46,480 bases of DNA, taken from the NCBI GenBank assembly GCA_009839505.1, contig VXPO01000119.1, positions 1 through 46,480 of the forward strand. Direction: 5' to 3'. Shown one piece after another: positions 8,300-16,117 of the stretch. The DNA comes from Gammaproteobacteria bacterium (lineage in GTDB: Bacteria > Pseudomonadota > Gammaproteobacteria > Pseudomonadales > Azotimanducaceae). Each line of letters begins with the position of its first letter. Positions within the stretch are counted from its first letter, which is position 1. Below the pieces are notes generated by a model, which did no database searches, was not told the DNA's origin, and saw nothing but the letters and a program-made list of their open reading frames with translations. The translations under genes were made by a program, and so were the position numbers.

Positions 8300-9307
8300 A
8301 TGGATAGCGGCGCCGTCGTGTTGGGTGACAACGTTGTGTGCGACGGATACGCGCCGGGGCGCGAGTTCCGCGTGCAGACGCACGTTCATGACGACCATAT
8401 GGGCGAGTTCAACCGGAGCAAGGGGTGCCAAGACATCGTCCTGACTCCGGAAAGCTTGTCGCTGCTCGTCGCGGAATACAACGCGGATTTGGCATATCGA
8501 GAGAATCTGCTGCCCGTGGGGAGAGGCGAGGCGAGGCAGCTGGAGGATGGTTCCACGGTTCAGTTGCTCGCGTCGAATCACATTCTTGGTGCGTGCCAGG
8601 TTGCCGTGCAGGGGACCGACGGCCGGCGGGTCGGTTACTCTGGCGACTTCGGTTGGCCGCTGGACGACGTCATCGAGGTCGATGAGGTAGTCGTGGACAG
8701 CACTTACGGCAGCCCGCGAAGTGTCCGCCGTTACACGCAAGCGGAGGCGGAGGCGCGGCTGATCGAGGTAGTCTCACACCGGTTGCGACATGGCCGTGTT
8801 CACATTCGGGCGCATAGAGGGACGGTAGAGCGGGTGCTGCAGGTGCTGGGCGACGACATCGGAGTGCCGGTGCTGGCGAGCGAGCGGTTGATTCAAGAGG
8901 CCTCTGTGTACCAGAAACATGGATTTGCCGTGGGGACGCTGGTGCAGTTGGGCTCCGACGAGGGGGCGCATGCGATGCGACACCGCTCGTACGTTCGCCT
9001 GCATTCGAAGGGTGACGGATTCGGAAACGAAATGACCGACGGCGGAACGACAATCGTATGCACTGCCTACATGGCAGACGTGTACGAGCCGCTGAAGGCG
9101 TTCTCGGATCGGGCATACAGTGTGGCGCTTTCCAATCACGCGGACTTCGGCGAGACACTGGAGTATGTGCAGGCGACGAAAGCGAAGGTGGTGGTCACGG
9201 ACAACACGCGGAACCATGGGCAGGAACTGGCAATTGCGATCAACGAAAGACTGCACGGCGTGACGGCCGTAGCGTCGACAAACCGGCCTGTGCCGGAGGG
9301 GTCGTAG
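8300..9307 (+). CDS. beta-CASP metallo-beta-lactamase-fold nuclease
   Basis: A metallo-beta-lactamase-fold protein of 335 residues. The metal-binding motif THVHDDHMG (HxHxDH at residues 28-33) is followed by ASNHILGACQV (motif 3 histidine), GYSGDFGWP (motif 4 aspartate), a VVDSTYG strand, and the late ALSNHADFGETLEYV that resembles beta-CASP motif C. This is the layout of the CPSF-73/RNase J/archaeal aCPSF1 group and of DNA nucleases such as SNM1. An ATG at 8279 is in frame but would overlap the previous gene by 17 bases; ATG 8300 begins nearer the conserved fold. The expected activity is zinc-dependent cleavage of RNA or DNA. It closes the plus-strand operon and probably serves as its second nuclease beside the DUF262/DUF1524 protein. 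Confidence 0.82.
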   Translation: MDSGAVVLGDNVVCDGYAPGREFRVQTHVHDDHMGEFNRSKGCQDIVLTPESLSLLVAEYNADLAYRENLLPVGRGEARQLEDGSTVQLLASNHILGACQVAVQGTDGRRVGYSGDFGWPLDDVIEVDEVVVDSTYGSPRSVRRYTQAEAEARLIEVVSHRLRHGRVHIRAHRGTVERVLQVLGDDIGVPVLASERLIQEASVYQKHGFAVGTLVQLGSDEGAHAMRHRSYVRLHSKGDGFGNEMTDGGTTIVCTAYMADVYEPLKAFSDRAYSVALSNHADFGETLEYVQATKAKVVVTDNTRNHGQELAIAINERLHGVTAVASTNRPVPEGS

Positions 9308-9699
9308 CAACGCGGCTGTTCGAAGGCACGAGAGGCGCGCGACCTAGCAAGGGGTCCGCCTGCCGTCCAATAGAGTGACGCTGGTATGTGACGACCTCAG
9401 CGGATCGGACATCCCATGATTCGTCGAACGGAAACGCACATCGGTCCGACCTAACTCGCCGCAGTGTCGAGTGCTACGACGATGCGGGTGAGTACCAAGG
9501 CCAGCACCCTTCAAGAAGCGTGAAAGCGTTCTATCAGCGGGATACCTTAGGTGTCGCCGTTCCACGGGATGGGCTGCCCCGTGACGCCACAGAGATTCAC
9601 TCGGTAGTCAAGGCCGGCTTCGCGGGTGGCTCGGCTGGGACCCTGGTGAAGGCAAGGGTTTGGCGGAACGGATTTCCACTCTGTGGGAGCCGCAAGGAC
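9308..9699. other. Intergenic region between two convergent operons
   Basis: These 392 bases lie between the stop of the metallo-beta-lactamase gene (+) and the stop of the DGQHR gene (-). Transcription from both sides should end here. The clearest hairpin candidate is CACGGG...CCCGTG at 9563-9583, but no T-run follows on either strand. Open frames here continue antisense into the DGQHR gene and are shadows. Confidence 0.5.
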
Positions 9700-10965
9700 C
9701 TAGACTACGGGGTCCGGGAGGAGGGCGTCTTTGTTCCCCGTCTCTTTGCGGTAACGGTCGAGAAGGTCGTCGGCCGGCATGGTGGCGGAGCCGAGCATGT
9801 GCAGAAGCAGCTCTCGGGTCGTAACCCTGTGCCGGTTGGAGATTGTCCGGCGGACCGGATTCCACATAAGGCCCGTGTACGGTTGCTCCTGGAGTTGCCT
9901 TGGAAGCTCGGCGGCTCGTTCAAAGGCGTCGTCGAGGGGCATGTTGTCGGACAGGTAGGCGATTACCGTGCTAAACGTGTCCAGCCCAAGTGGCTTGTAG
10001 AGGACGTTTCCTCCCTCTTCGGTTCGGTGGCGGCAGACCACGGGTTCAGTGTTCGTGGCTGAGAAGAACTCGTCCAGTTCGGGAAAATGGCGGCGCATGG
10101 AGACGAAGATGTCCTTGGCGAAGGCAAAGTAGGCGTCGAGTTCCGAACTCTCGGGCCTTGCGTCCTTCAGATCCGGCCTCTTCTTCCTGAGGGGTGTATT
10201 CGCGCGAGAGAAGAAGATGGTGAGAATGTCGTAGAGGTTTCCGATGGTGGTCAGGCTGACTACATTCGAGGGAGGCAGGTTGTTCGTCGGGACAAAGGCG
10301 ATCCGATCGCCGCAGAAGAGGTCTCCTTCGCGATCGACAAGCCAGCGGACGGACAGTGCCATGACGTCGTCTTCGTCGAGGGCGATCGTATCCCCTTTGG
10401 AGACGGGCTTGGCCGTCTTGTTGAGTGTGGTGAACAAACGTCGGGTGCGCTCGAGGCCCGCCTCGTCGTCGCCGTGGGCGACGAAGATGACGGGGACCTT
10501 GTCGAAGGGGTCCTGGGAAAGTCCGTCCTCGATGGCCGTCTTGATGCCCGCGAGCCGGTGTTGACCGTCGAGAGCGAAGAGTCGTTCGTCGCCCTGCAGC
10601 GTTAGGAACCCGACTGAAGCAAGAGTGGCGTCGCCGAGTTGCGCAAGTTCGTTGGAGGCACCTGCATGACTCTCGACGCTCGACAATGCGTGCCAGTTTG
10701 GTTTGCCCCTGTAGGTCGCGACGACGAGCGCGTTGAACAGCCGCTCGTTTTGGGAGGCGAGATACGCAGCAATCTCCTTAGCGCGTGTTTCCTTGAGTTG
10801 GCGCTGGATCATGTCGGAAAGCTGCGTGCTTGTATGGATGTCGTCGGCGAAGTCAACTCGGTCTGCCAAGGTCGGGAGATCCATCAGGCACGAGTAGTAA
10901 ATCCAGTCGCCCATCATTCCACGAAGTGCAGGAAGGACGAGGGGCCTGGGGTATCCGCTATTCAT
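9700..10965 (-). CDS. DGQHR-domain protein (DndB-like)
   Basis: A 421-residue protein carrying FALDGQHRLAGIK (DGQHR at residues 133-137), the hallmark of the DGQHR/DndB branch of the ParB superfamily. DndB is the usual regulator or fifth member of dnd loci. Around the motif are a beta-rich stretch ending VGFLTLQ and then VPVIFV, followed by RTRRLFTTLNKTAKPVSKG, which also fits DndB-type proteins. The C-terminal 150 residues are helical and less conserved. Its ATG (10963-10965) overlaps the stop of the GIY-YIG-like gene as ATGA, so the two are co-translated on the minus strand. It faces the dndA-dndC operon tail to tail. A role in regulating or restraining the modification operon is plausible from DndB precedent but not shown here. 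Confidence 0.75.
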   Translation of the reverse strand: MNSGYPRPLVLPALRGMMGDWIYYSCLMDLPTLADRVDFADDIHTSTQLSDMIQRQLKETRAKEIAAYLASQNERLFNALVVATYRGKPNWHALSSVESHAGASNELAQLGDATLASVGFLTLQGDERLFALDGQHRLAGIKTAIEDGLSQDPFDKVPVIFVAHGDDEAGLERTRRLFTTLNKTAKPVSKGDTIALDEDDVMALSVRWLVDREGDLFCGDRIAFVPTNNLPPSNVVSLTTIGNLYDILTIFFSRANTPLRKKRPDLKDARPESSELDAYFAFAKDIFVSMRRHFPELDEFFSATNTEPVVCRHRTEEGGNVLYKPLGLDTFSTVIAYLSDNMPLDDAFERAAELPRQLQEQPYTGLMWNPVRRTISNRHRVTTRELLLHMLGSATMPADDLLDRYRKETGNKDALLPDPVV

Positions 10966-11492
10966 GGGAATGCCTTTTGCATTGCTCGGGTGGCGGCGTC
11001 AACGTCCCTTTCTACGCATGGCGGCATCCATACCGTGTTCAGTGCGCGTTCGAGCGACTCAAGCTGCGCCGAGGTGATCTTGTTGTCGACAGGGGCGTAG
11101 AAGAAGCGAAGTACGTCGTGCCAGGTGGCGATCATTCGCATGACCTCGGGACGCTCTAGTACCTTGTTGGTGTTGAGGTAGTCGCGGTAACGGGCGCGAA
11201 GGGAACGCGCGGAGCGACGGCCCGCGATGCCGATGTACATGATGTAGCCGTGAGTCGGCAACGCGGAGGCGTGAGCGGCGACCACGAAGGCGTATACACC
11301 GCGCTTGTTGTTGGGAATGTTGCCGATCTGAGCAGGGTCGTCGAACTTGATCGACTCCCAGTGAAGTGGGAAAGATGGTGGGCCGAGGGAAGCGATGCGA
11401 TCCGCGTTGAGCGTAAATATGATCTGGTATCGCTGCACGGTCTCGGCCGCTGCATCTCGGGTTGCGCGAATCCTGGCGAGGTCCAAGGTCAC
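10962..11492 (-). CDS. GIY-YIG-fold protein
   Basis: A 176-residue protein with the GIY-YIG nuclease fold in variant form: RGVYAFVV for the 'GIY' strand, about 16 residues to IMYIGIAGRRSA for the 'YIG' strand, then LRARYRDYLN with the conserved arginine region, and a late glutamate in LESLERALNTVW. The N-terminal 80 residues are a distinct segment. GIY-YIG domains cleave DNA as homing, repair or restriction enzymes. The gene lies between an HNH-like gene upstream (14-base gap) and the DGQHR gene downstream (4-base ATGA overlap), forming a minus-strand cassette. The substrate is unknown. The fold is reasonably supported; activity is not certain because the first motif is GVY rather than GIY. 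Confidence 0.72.
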   Translation of the reverse strand: MTLDLARIRATRDAAAETVQRYQIIFTLNADRIASLGPPSFPLHWESIKFDDPAQIGNIPNNKRGVYAFVVAAHASALPTHGYIMYIGIAGRRSARSLRARYRDYLNTNKVLERPEVMRMIATWHDVLRFFYAPVDNKITSAQLESLERALNTVWMPPCVERDVDAATRAMQKAFP

Positions 11493-11506
11493 GGCGAGAC
11501 CCGAAG

Positions 11507-12148
11507 CTAGTCGAAGACCGAGAAATCGAGGTCAAGGAGCAGTCGAGACAGGTCGGTCGGGCGATCCTTGAGGAAGTCGTCGAGATCGGTCCATGAGAGA
11601 TGATCGGCGGGTTCGGTGATGGTGTCCCGAAGTGTGTCCGCGTCTTGGAGGTCGTGGCTGACGTTCTCCTCGTCGAAAAGCCCGATATAGCTTTCGAGCG
11701 AGCGGGGGACGGGGGCGTCGATCATGCCGGCGTCGTCCGAAATGTCGGCGAGATAGTGCTGACGGAGAGTCTGTCCGACCGCTTTGAAACCAGCTTCGTG
11801 GTCTTGTTTGTTGTACTTAGTCACGCTTTTGACCGTGTAACGATGGGGTTCTGAGTCGACGAGCGCGTGGCACGTCCCGCATAGCAGCATTAGGTTGCCG
11901 CCCTGACGACGTTGCTCGAGGATCGGCTTAGGGTCGAATCTGGGGCCGCCGCTCTCTGCGTCCTTGATAAGGCATACCGCCGCAACGAGTGGCCCGTTGG
12001 CATTGATCAGGACGGTTGAGCACCCGGGTTTCCCACGCAAGTTGCCGGAGTGCTCGTAGAGCGTGCGAAGCGTCGGAGTCTTGGGAGCGAATCGGGGCGG
12101 TTCGGGCATTGCAAGGGCAAGTGAGCGAAAAGCGCCGGATCGTAACAT
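11507..12148 (-). CDS. HNH-like protein with altered first catalytic motif
   Basis: A 213-residue protein; ATG 12148 or the internal ATG 12109 could be the start, neither with a strong Shine-Dalgarno. It follows the layout of a common HNH family: TLYEHSGNLRGKPGCSTVL, then AAVCLIKDAESGGPRFD, then GGNLMLLCGTCHALVD and a terminal tyrosine motif. Relatives usually have 'AHI' before a 'GPR' motif. Here the expected histidine position reads leucine (CLI), so the general-base residue seems lost while the LLCxxCH part remains. It may be a DNA-binding or regulatory derivative of an HNH nuclease. The C-terminal 90 residues are acidic. It is the first gene of the minus-strand cassette leading to the GIY-YIG-like and DGQHR genes. 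Confidence 0.65.
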   Translation of the reverse strand: MLRSGAFRSLALAMPEPPRFAPKTPTLRTLYEHSGNLRGKPGCSTVLINANGPLVAAVCLIKDAESGGPRFDPKPILEQRRQGGNLMLLCGTCHALVDSEPHRYTVKSVTKYNKQDHEAGFKAVGQTLRQHYLADISDDAGMIDAPVPRSLESYIGLFDEENVSHDLQDADTLRDTITEPADHLSWTDLDDFLKDRPTDLSRLLLDLDFSVFD

Positions 12149-12501
12149 GATCGTGCGGGGCGAAGGCCGCTGGGGGTCGCGTCCATCCGGTCCGTACTAG
12201 CCTGACCTCGCAGCGAAGGGGCAGGTTCGTCCGGCGAGGAGGCCGACCGCCGTTGGCCCTCGCGGCATCCAGGCGATTGAGCTGCGCGCCATAGCAGCAG
12301 CTATGCCGGGTGTAACCACGCCCGACTTCACCCTAGCATTGGAGATGGTTTGCGATGGAATGGGGGAGGAGCACCTTAGGTGCCGACTCGACCGCACGTG
12401 CACCAAGCGCCACGGTAGGCAACCTCAGCGTTGCCCAACGCGAAGTGAACTCTACGCGGCATGCTACTCCGAAAGAGTGTGATCTGCCCAACTAAGCCGA
12501 A
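12149..12501. other. Intergenic region upstream of the minus-strand cassette
   Basis: 353 bases separate the start of the HNH-like gene from the end of the frameshifted McrA-like gene. Open frames occur on both strands (for example 12197-12406, minus) but none resembles a known family or has a good ribosome binding site. The promoter of the 12148-to-9700 cassette must lie near 12150-12250; I see no clear -35/-10 pair. Confidence 0.45.
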
Positions 12502-13549
12502 CTAGCGTAGGAGTCGGTTCGCTCCTGGTGAACTGATCCTACTGTCGGCGCGCAACTTCGCGTGCAGTATGCGATGACAATTCGCGCAGACACAGATTAG
12601 ATCGCGAAGCCTAGTGGACACACAAGAATCGAGATCGGCCAAGGGCATCGTGTGGTGGACTTCAATGCAGGCATCCGCGACATCGAGACCGTAGTCTTTG
12701 GCAGGGACAAGGCCGCATTGTTCGCAGATCAGTTGTCCGTGTTCGCGCCTAACGGCCTTCTTCTTGTTCCGGACGGCCGAGGCGCTACGCTCGATGATTA
12801 GATGGCTAACACGTCTGCGGTCACCTTCGATCCATGCGCTCTCTTCCGGATCCTGGGGGGGAACGGGGCATTCGTCTCCCTTCCGGGCTATCCGGTAACC
12901 GGCTTTGCGGATGGCAGCGAAACAGGGCGTATGCTCGCCGCCGTAGAAGTCGTTGGGTCGCACGCTAATGCCTAGAGCGTCCTCAATCGCCAGGCCAAAG
13001 GCGGCCTTTGGAGGCAGTCGCCGACCGTCCGGTGTGACGAGGTCATAACCAGTTGATCGGCCAAAGGGATGGTCTACATCGCCTTCGAGCAACCGATGGA
13101 CTGCCCGATGCACGTGGAGCGGTGCAATGCCGCGGAGGGCGGTGGCAGTGAGACGCCCTCTAGGAGTTTTGTTTGGTTCTGCTTTCACGGTGAAGTACCG
13201 CACCGTGCTCTCGTGCGACCAAGAAAGGCCAGTGCGGAACGTTGCCCATAGGTCGGGCAGCCGGTCTGCCAGCAGCCTGAAGTTCTTGTAGCGACGCCAC
13301 AGGTCGCTCTCTTTCCGCATCGCAGAATCTGGCACGACCGCGATGAAGTCGTCCCCCGGTGTCACGGGGCACGCAAAGTCCCTTCCAATACCAATGCCTA
13401 CGTCCAAGAGGCACGCGACGTCGGCAGAGCAGGTCGATCAACCGCTCGTTGACGCTCTCGGCGGAGACGGTCTCGTACCGCCGCTGACTCCCGACCTCAA
13501 CGTCGAGTGATGGGTCGCTTTGCGAGTGATGGCTCTCTTTGTCGGTCAT
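12502..13549 (-). pseudogene. Frameshifted McrA/ScoMcrA-like HNH endonuclease
   Basis: The main frame (from 13407 by TTG, 301 residues) ends with a classic McrA-type HNH module: HGQLICEQCG, then IEVHHTMPL and LICVCANCHRILH. The middle (YDLVTPDGRRLPPKAAFG, then DFYGGEHTPCF) resembles the N-terminal head region of ScoMcrA-like type IV enzymes, some of which cut phosphorothioate or methylated DNA. Upstream, a different frame from ATG 13549 gives a natural-looking N-terminus (MTDKESHHSQS to ESVNERLIDLL). The good frame has a stop at 13438-13440 but reads convincingly from SADVACLLDVGIG. The two halves therefore join by a one-base shift between about 13383 and 13440. It could be an inactivating indel, a sequencing error or recoding. 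If intact it would be a modification-dependent nuclease beside a modification operon. Confidence 0.65.
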
Positions 13550-13699
13550 GCCTGTCCCTAGCCCGGGCGACGAACAGCAACCTAACCCACTTCGTACACT
13601 TATGTGAAGTGTGTGTTCCGATCAAGCGCATCTCAAGAACACTCGCCCGCTCAGCTAGGGTCTCGCGCAATTGGGCATTTTGAGGACCGGGGAGAGCAG

Positions 13700-13941
13700 A
13701 TGCTGAGTCCCTACGACGGACGTAGCCGATCAAACTGGGACGTAAGGCGGCCTTCCGCAGTCGAGCGGCGCGATCGCGGTGTTCCGCGAACCGTTCGCCT
13801 GGACCGAGTTCGGCGCCGAGCGTGTCGGGCGTGATCCAGTGCCTGGTGATCACCAGCAGGCTGCACGGCGTGAACCCGTACACTCATCTCGTCGACGTGC
13901 TCTATCGGTCGGCGGATCGCGTCGTGGGCCTGCGTCAATGA
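13700..13941 (+). mobile_element. Decayed 3' fragment of an IS66-family transposase
   Basis: From 13831 the plus strand encodes VIQCLVITSRLHGVNPYTHL, then VDVLYR and a stop at 13939. This closely follows the C-terminal 'LHGVNPYTYLVDVLQR' signature of IS66 TnpC transposases. Upstream, pieces that fit the same protein (LGRKAAF near 13730; FAWTEFGAE near 13790-13820) appear in different frames, so the fragment carries at least one frameshift. No terminal inverted repeats are visible. The flanks 13550-13700 and 13942-14235 contain no gene I can support. Confidence 0.6.
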
Positions 13942-14235
13942 CGGTCCAGATTGCCCGCGTACGCCTCGGCAATCGTACGAAAAGACCGCGAGTTGCCGGA
14001 GTTGGGCTCGCTCGGAGCACCTGATGCGGCACCCATCGTCAAGGTTCGTCTACCGGCCCGGAACGGTCCGTGGCCCCGTAGTAGGGTTGCCTAGTGGCGG
14101 CTGTACTCGTGAATGCTGATCTTCAATGGTGCTATCCACGATGCGTGCGCACGCTTCTTCCCCGATGTTGCCCACAACCTTTTCTGCATCGTGTATCACC
14201 CAATGGGTGCCAAGCCGCCGGCAACGCCTCCCGAC

Positions 14236-15519
14236 TTACACCGATTGATCCCTGATTTCCGGGCCCGACTCGTCGTCCACTGATCTGACTCTGCGCAACA
14301 TCAGCGTATAGCCGCCCGCCTCGGGTGACATTTCAACAAGCGCCCGCCGATACGCTGAGGCCTTGCGTCCTCCCGCCTCGTCCAGTCCGATCACGCGATA
14401 CCAGCTCTCGGTACGAACCGCCGTTTGAAAGGCATCAGCTTGCTGGAAGCTGTCGGGCGATCCTGTCGCGTCAATCGCGTCCATCTCGTCGAGTACCGGA
14501 ACCCAAGACGTCCGTGGCGGGACCGGCAGGTAAAGGAACTCCTCATCAAGCACATCCTGGATTTCGACCCGAACTTGCTGCACCCCGTCACGCGGCCTAG
14601 GTCGAACGCGTCCATCCGTCCGCACGAGTTTCGACGTACCCCGACCAGTCTCGACTTCCCAGTCTGCGAGAAGCTCCACTCCGCCTCGACGGTCCTCCAA
14701 GCCCACGACTACGCCACGGAACATGCACTTGGCGGCATCGAGTACACCTGTTGGCGAAGCCGGCAGTATGTCGAAGAGGAAGACGTGCACCTCCCTCCTC
14801 ATCGCCCGGATCGCATCCGGGATCTCAAAGTAGATGACCTCGCCCAGCCCCGGAAGCTCCGACTCCGTAGACGCCGCCAAAACCACAATGGTAGGTGCGC
14901 CCAGGTCGTCCTTGGGCCGATCGTCGACGTGGCTCTTTAGACCGCCAAGGAATTCCACAGCCCACCAGTTGTACGCATCCTTCATCGCCGGATCGTATTC
15001 CACCGCCTGCTTGGCTGCTTCGCCTATGTGTGCACGAACCGCTTCGAACTCGTCGGCCGACGACGGCCCCTCGAGCAAGACGCTCGCCTCTCCGTTCAAC
15101 CCCCTCATCGCGAAGTGGGTCAAGTTGTGCGATCCAATGAATGCGCATGCCCCACCACCGGTCATTTCCATGAGGTACACCTTGCTATGCAACATCGGGT
15201 GGTACCTGGCAAACCCCCGCCCTGCACGCCGCGTGAATCCCAAGTGCACCTGCAGACGCTCGTTTTCCACGCCTGCTTCGATCAACCGATCGCATGCCTG
15301 AAACGCCTTGTGAGTACCCGCGCCGATGAGCAGAAGCTCGAGCCTGTCCGGACGAGCAACCAGAGGGTCGCTCATCGCGTCAATCCCGTCGACCGTAACG
15401 AAGCCGGCAACCAGTGAAGCCGATTCGCACCGTTCTAGCCGGCTGCGAATAAGGGAGGCAATTTCGGATTGTGGAGTCTCGAACAGTACCCTTGCTTCAA
15501 CACGCCCTTCACCTTTCAT
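14236..15519 (-). CDS. Phospholipase D-superfamily nuclease-like protein
   Basis: A 427-residue protein with one HKD-type motif: MLHSKVYLME (H111, K113) followed by FIGSHNLT and the glutamate in LNGEASVLLE, the usual HxK...GSxN...E layout of PLD-fold nucleases such as NgoFVII and BfiI-type enzymes. A single motif implies an active dimer. The first 100 residues form the preceding Rossmann-like half (LLLIGAGTHKAFQACDRL). The C-terminal 250 residues are beta-rich and may bind DNA. I chose ATG 15519 over an upstream in-frame start at 15618 because GGGAG lies 7 bases before it. PLD-type nucleases accompany several defence systems (for example DpdK in the 7-deazaguanine system). Here it stands alone between transposase scars, so its partner is uncertain. 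Confidence 0.75.
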   Translation of the reverse strand: MKGEGRVEARVLFETPQSEIASLIRSRLERCESASLVAGFVTVDGIDAMSDPLVARPDRLELLLIGAGTHKAFQACDRLIEAGVENERLQVHLGFTRRAGRGFARYHPMLHSKVYLMEMTGGGACAFIGSHNLTHFAMRGLNGEASVLLEGPSSADEFEAVRAHIGEAAKQAVEYDPAMKDAYNWWAVEFLGGLKSHVDDRPKDDLGAPTIVVLAASTESELPGLGEVIYFEIPDAIRAMRREVHVFLFDILPASPTGVLDAAKCMFRGVVVGLEDRRGGVELLADWEVETGRGTSKLVRTDGRVRPRPRDGVQQVRVEIQDVLDEEFLYLPVPPRTSWVPVLDEMDAIDATGSPDSFQQADAFQTAVRTESWYRVIGLDEAGGRKASAYRRALVEMSPEAGGYTLMLRRVRSVDDESGPEIRDQSV

Positions 15520-15717
15520 CGAAGGCTCCCTGTCCACACTCGCCCACTCCGCGCCACGCCATCTTCCATTCGCAGGTTTCCCGACATTTCGTTCTCGGCC
15601 TATCGATAATACGTCCAATCAGCCTCGCGTTCTGTCCCAATGCGCGCCCGCCGAGCACGTGGCCACGCTCTTCGGCCAGAAGGAGCATCCCAACCGCACT
15701 TGCGCAATCCTCTGCTA

Positions 15718-15894
15718 TTGGAAGGCAACCTCGGCTCCACAAGACTCTACCGCAACGTCCAACAGACGCTCGGCGGCCGCCTATTTCAGTTCGTCGATCA
15801 GCTCCCCGCTGCGAAAGTAGTCCGCCGTGTCCCGACCCGCCAGCAGCTCGTCAAGCACCTCCTCGCCGATCCGTCCCTTACCGGGGCGTTCGTT
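15718..15894 (-). mobile_element. N-terminal remnant of an IS256-family transposase
   Basis: Minus-strand translation gives GEEVLDELLAGRDTADYF, then RSGELIDELK, an in-frame TAG at 15781-15783, then AAAERLLDVAVESCGAE and a stop at 15715. This matches the N-terminus of many IS256-type transposases ('..LLDELLAGrDp..', 'LkkAlAERlL.AE'). The premature stop and absence of any catalytic core show a dead fragment. The rest of 15520-16117 holds only short frames without support. Confidence 0.6.
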
Positions 15895-16117
15895 TTACCA
15901 TGGCGGGTCCTCCCTGATGGACCTGCATACTAGCGGTTCACAAACCCGCAATTTCTGGCCGTCTCCGCCAGGAGTGCCCTCGGATCGAGCACGGCCGGAG
16001 TCGGTCTGGGAGCAGTTCGTTCCGTTCTTCGCGTTCTCCGCGTGAATCCGCAGGGCGATCTACCCCTCGACCCCATCGGGTACCCATCACGGTACATCGA
16101 TTTCCGACCCTTTAACC

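Noticed and set aside
12197-12406. A minus-strand frame in the gap upstream of the HNH-like gene, considered as a transposase piece
   Set aside because: No transposase motif (DDE, HTH) could be recognised in any frame.
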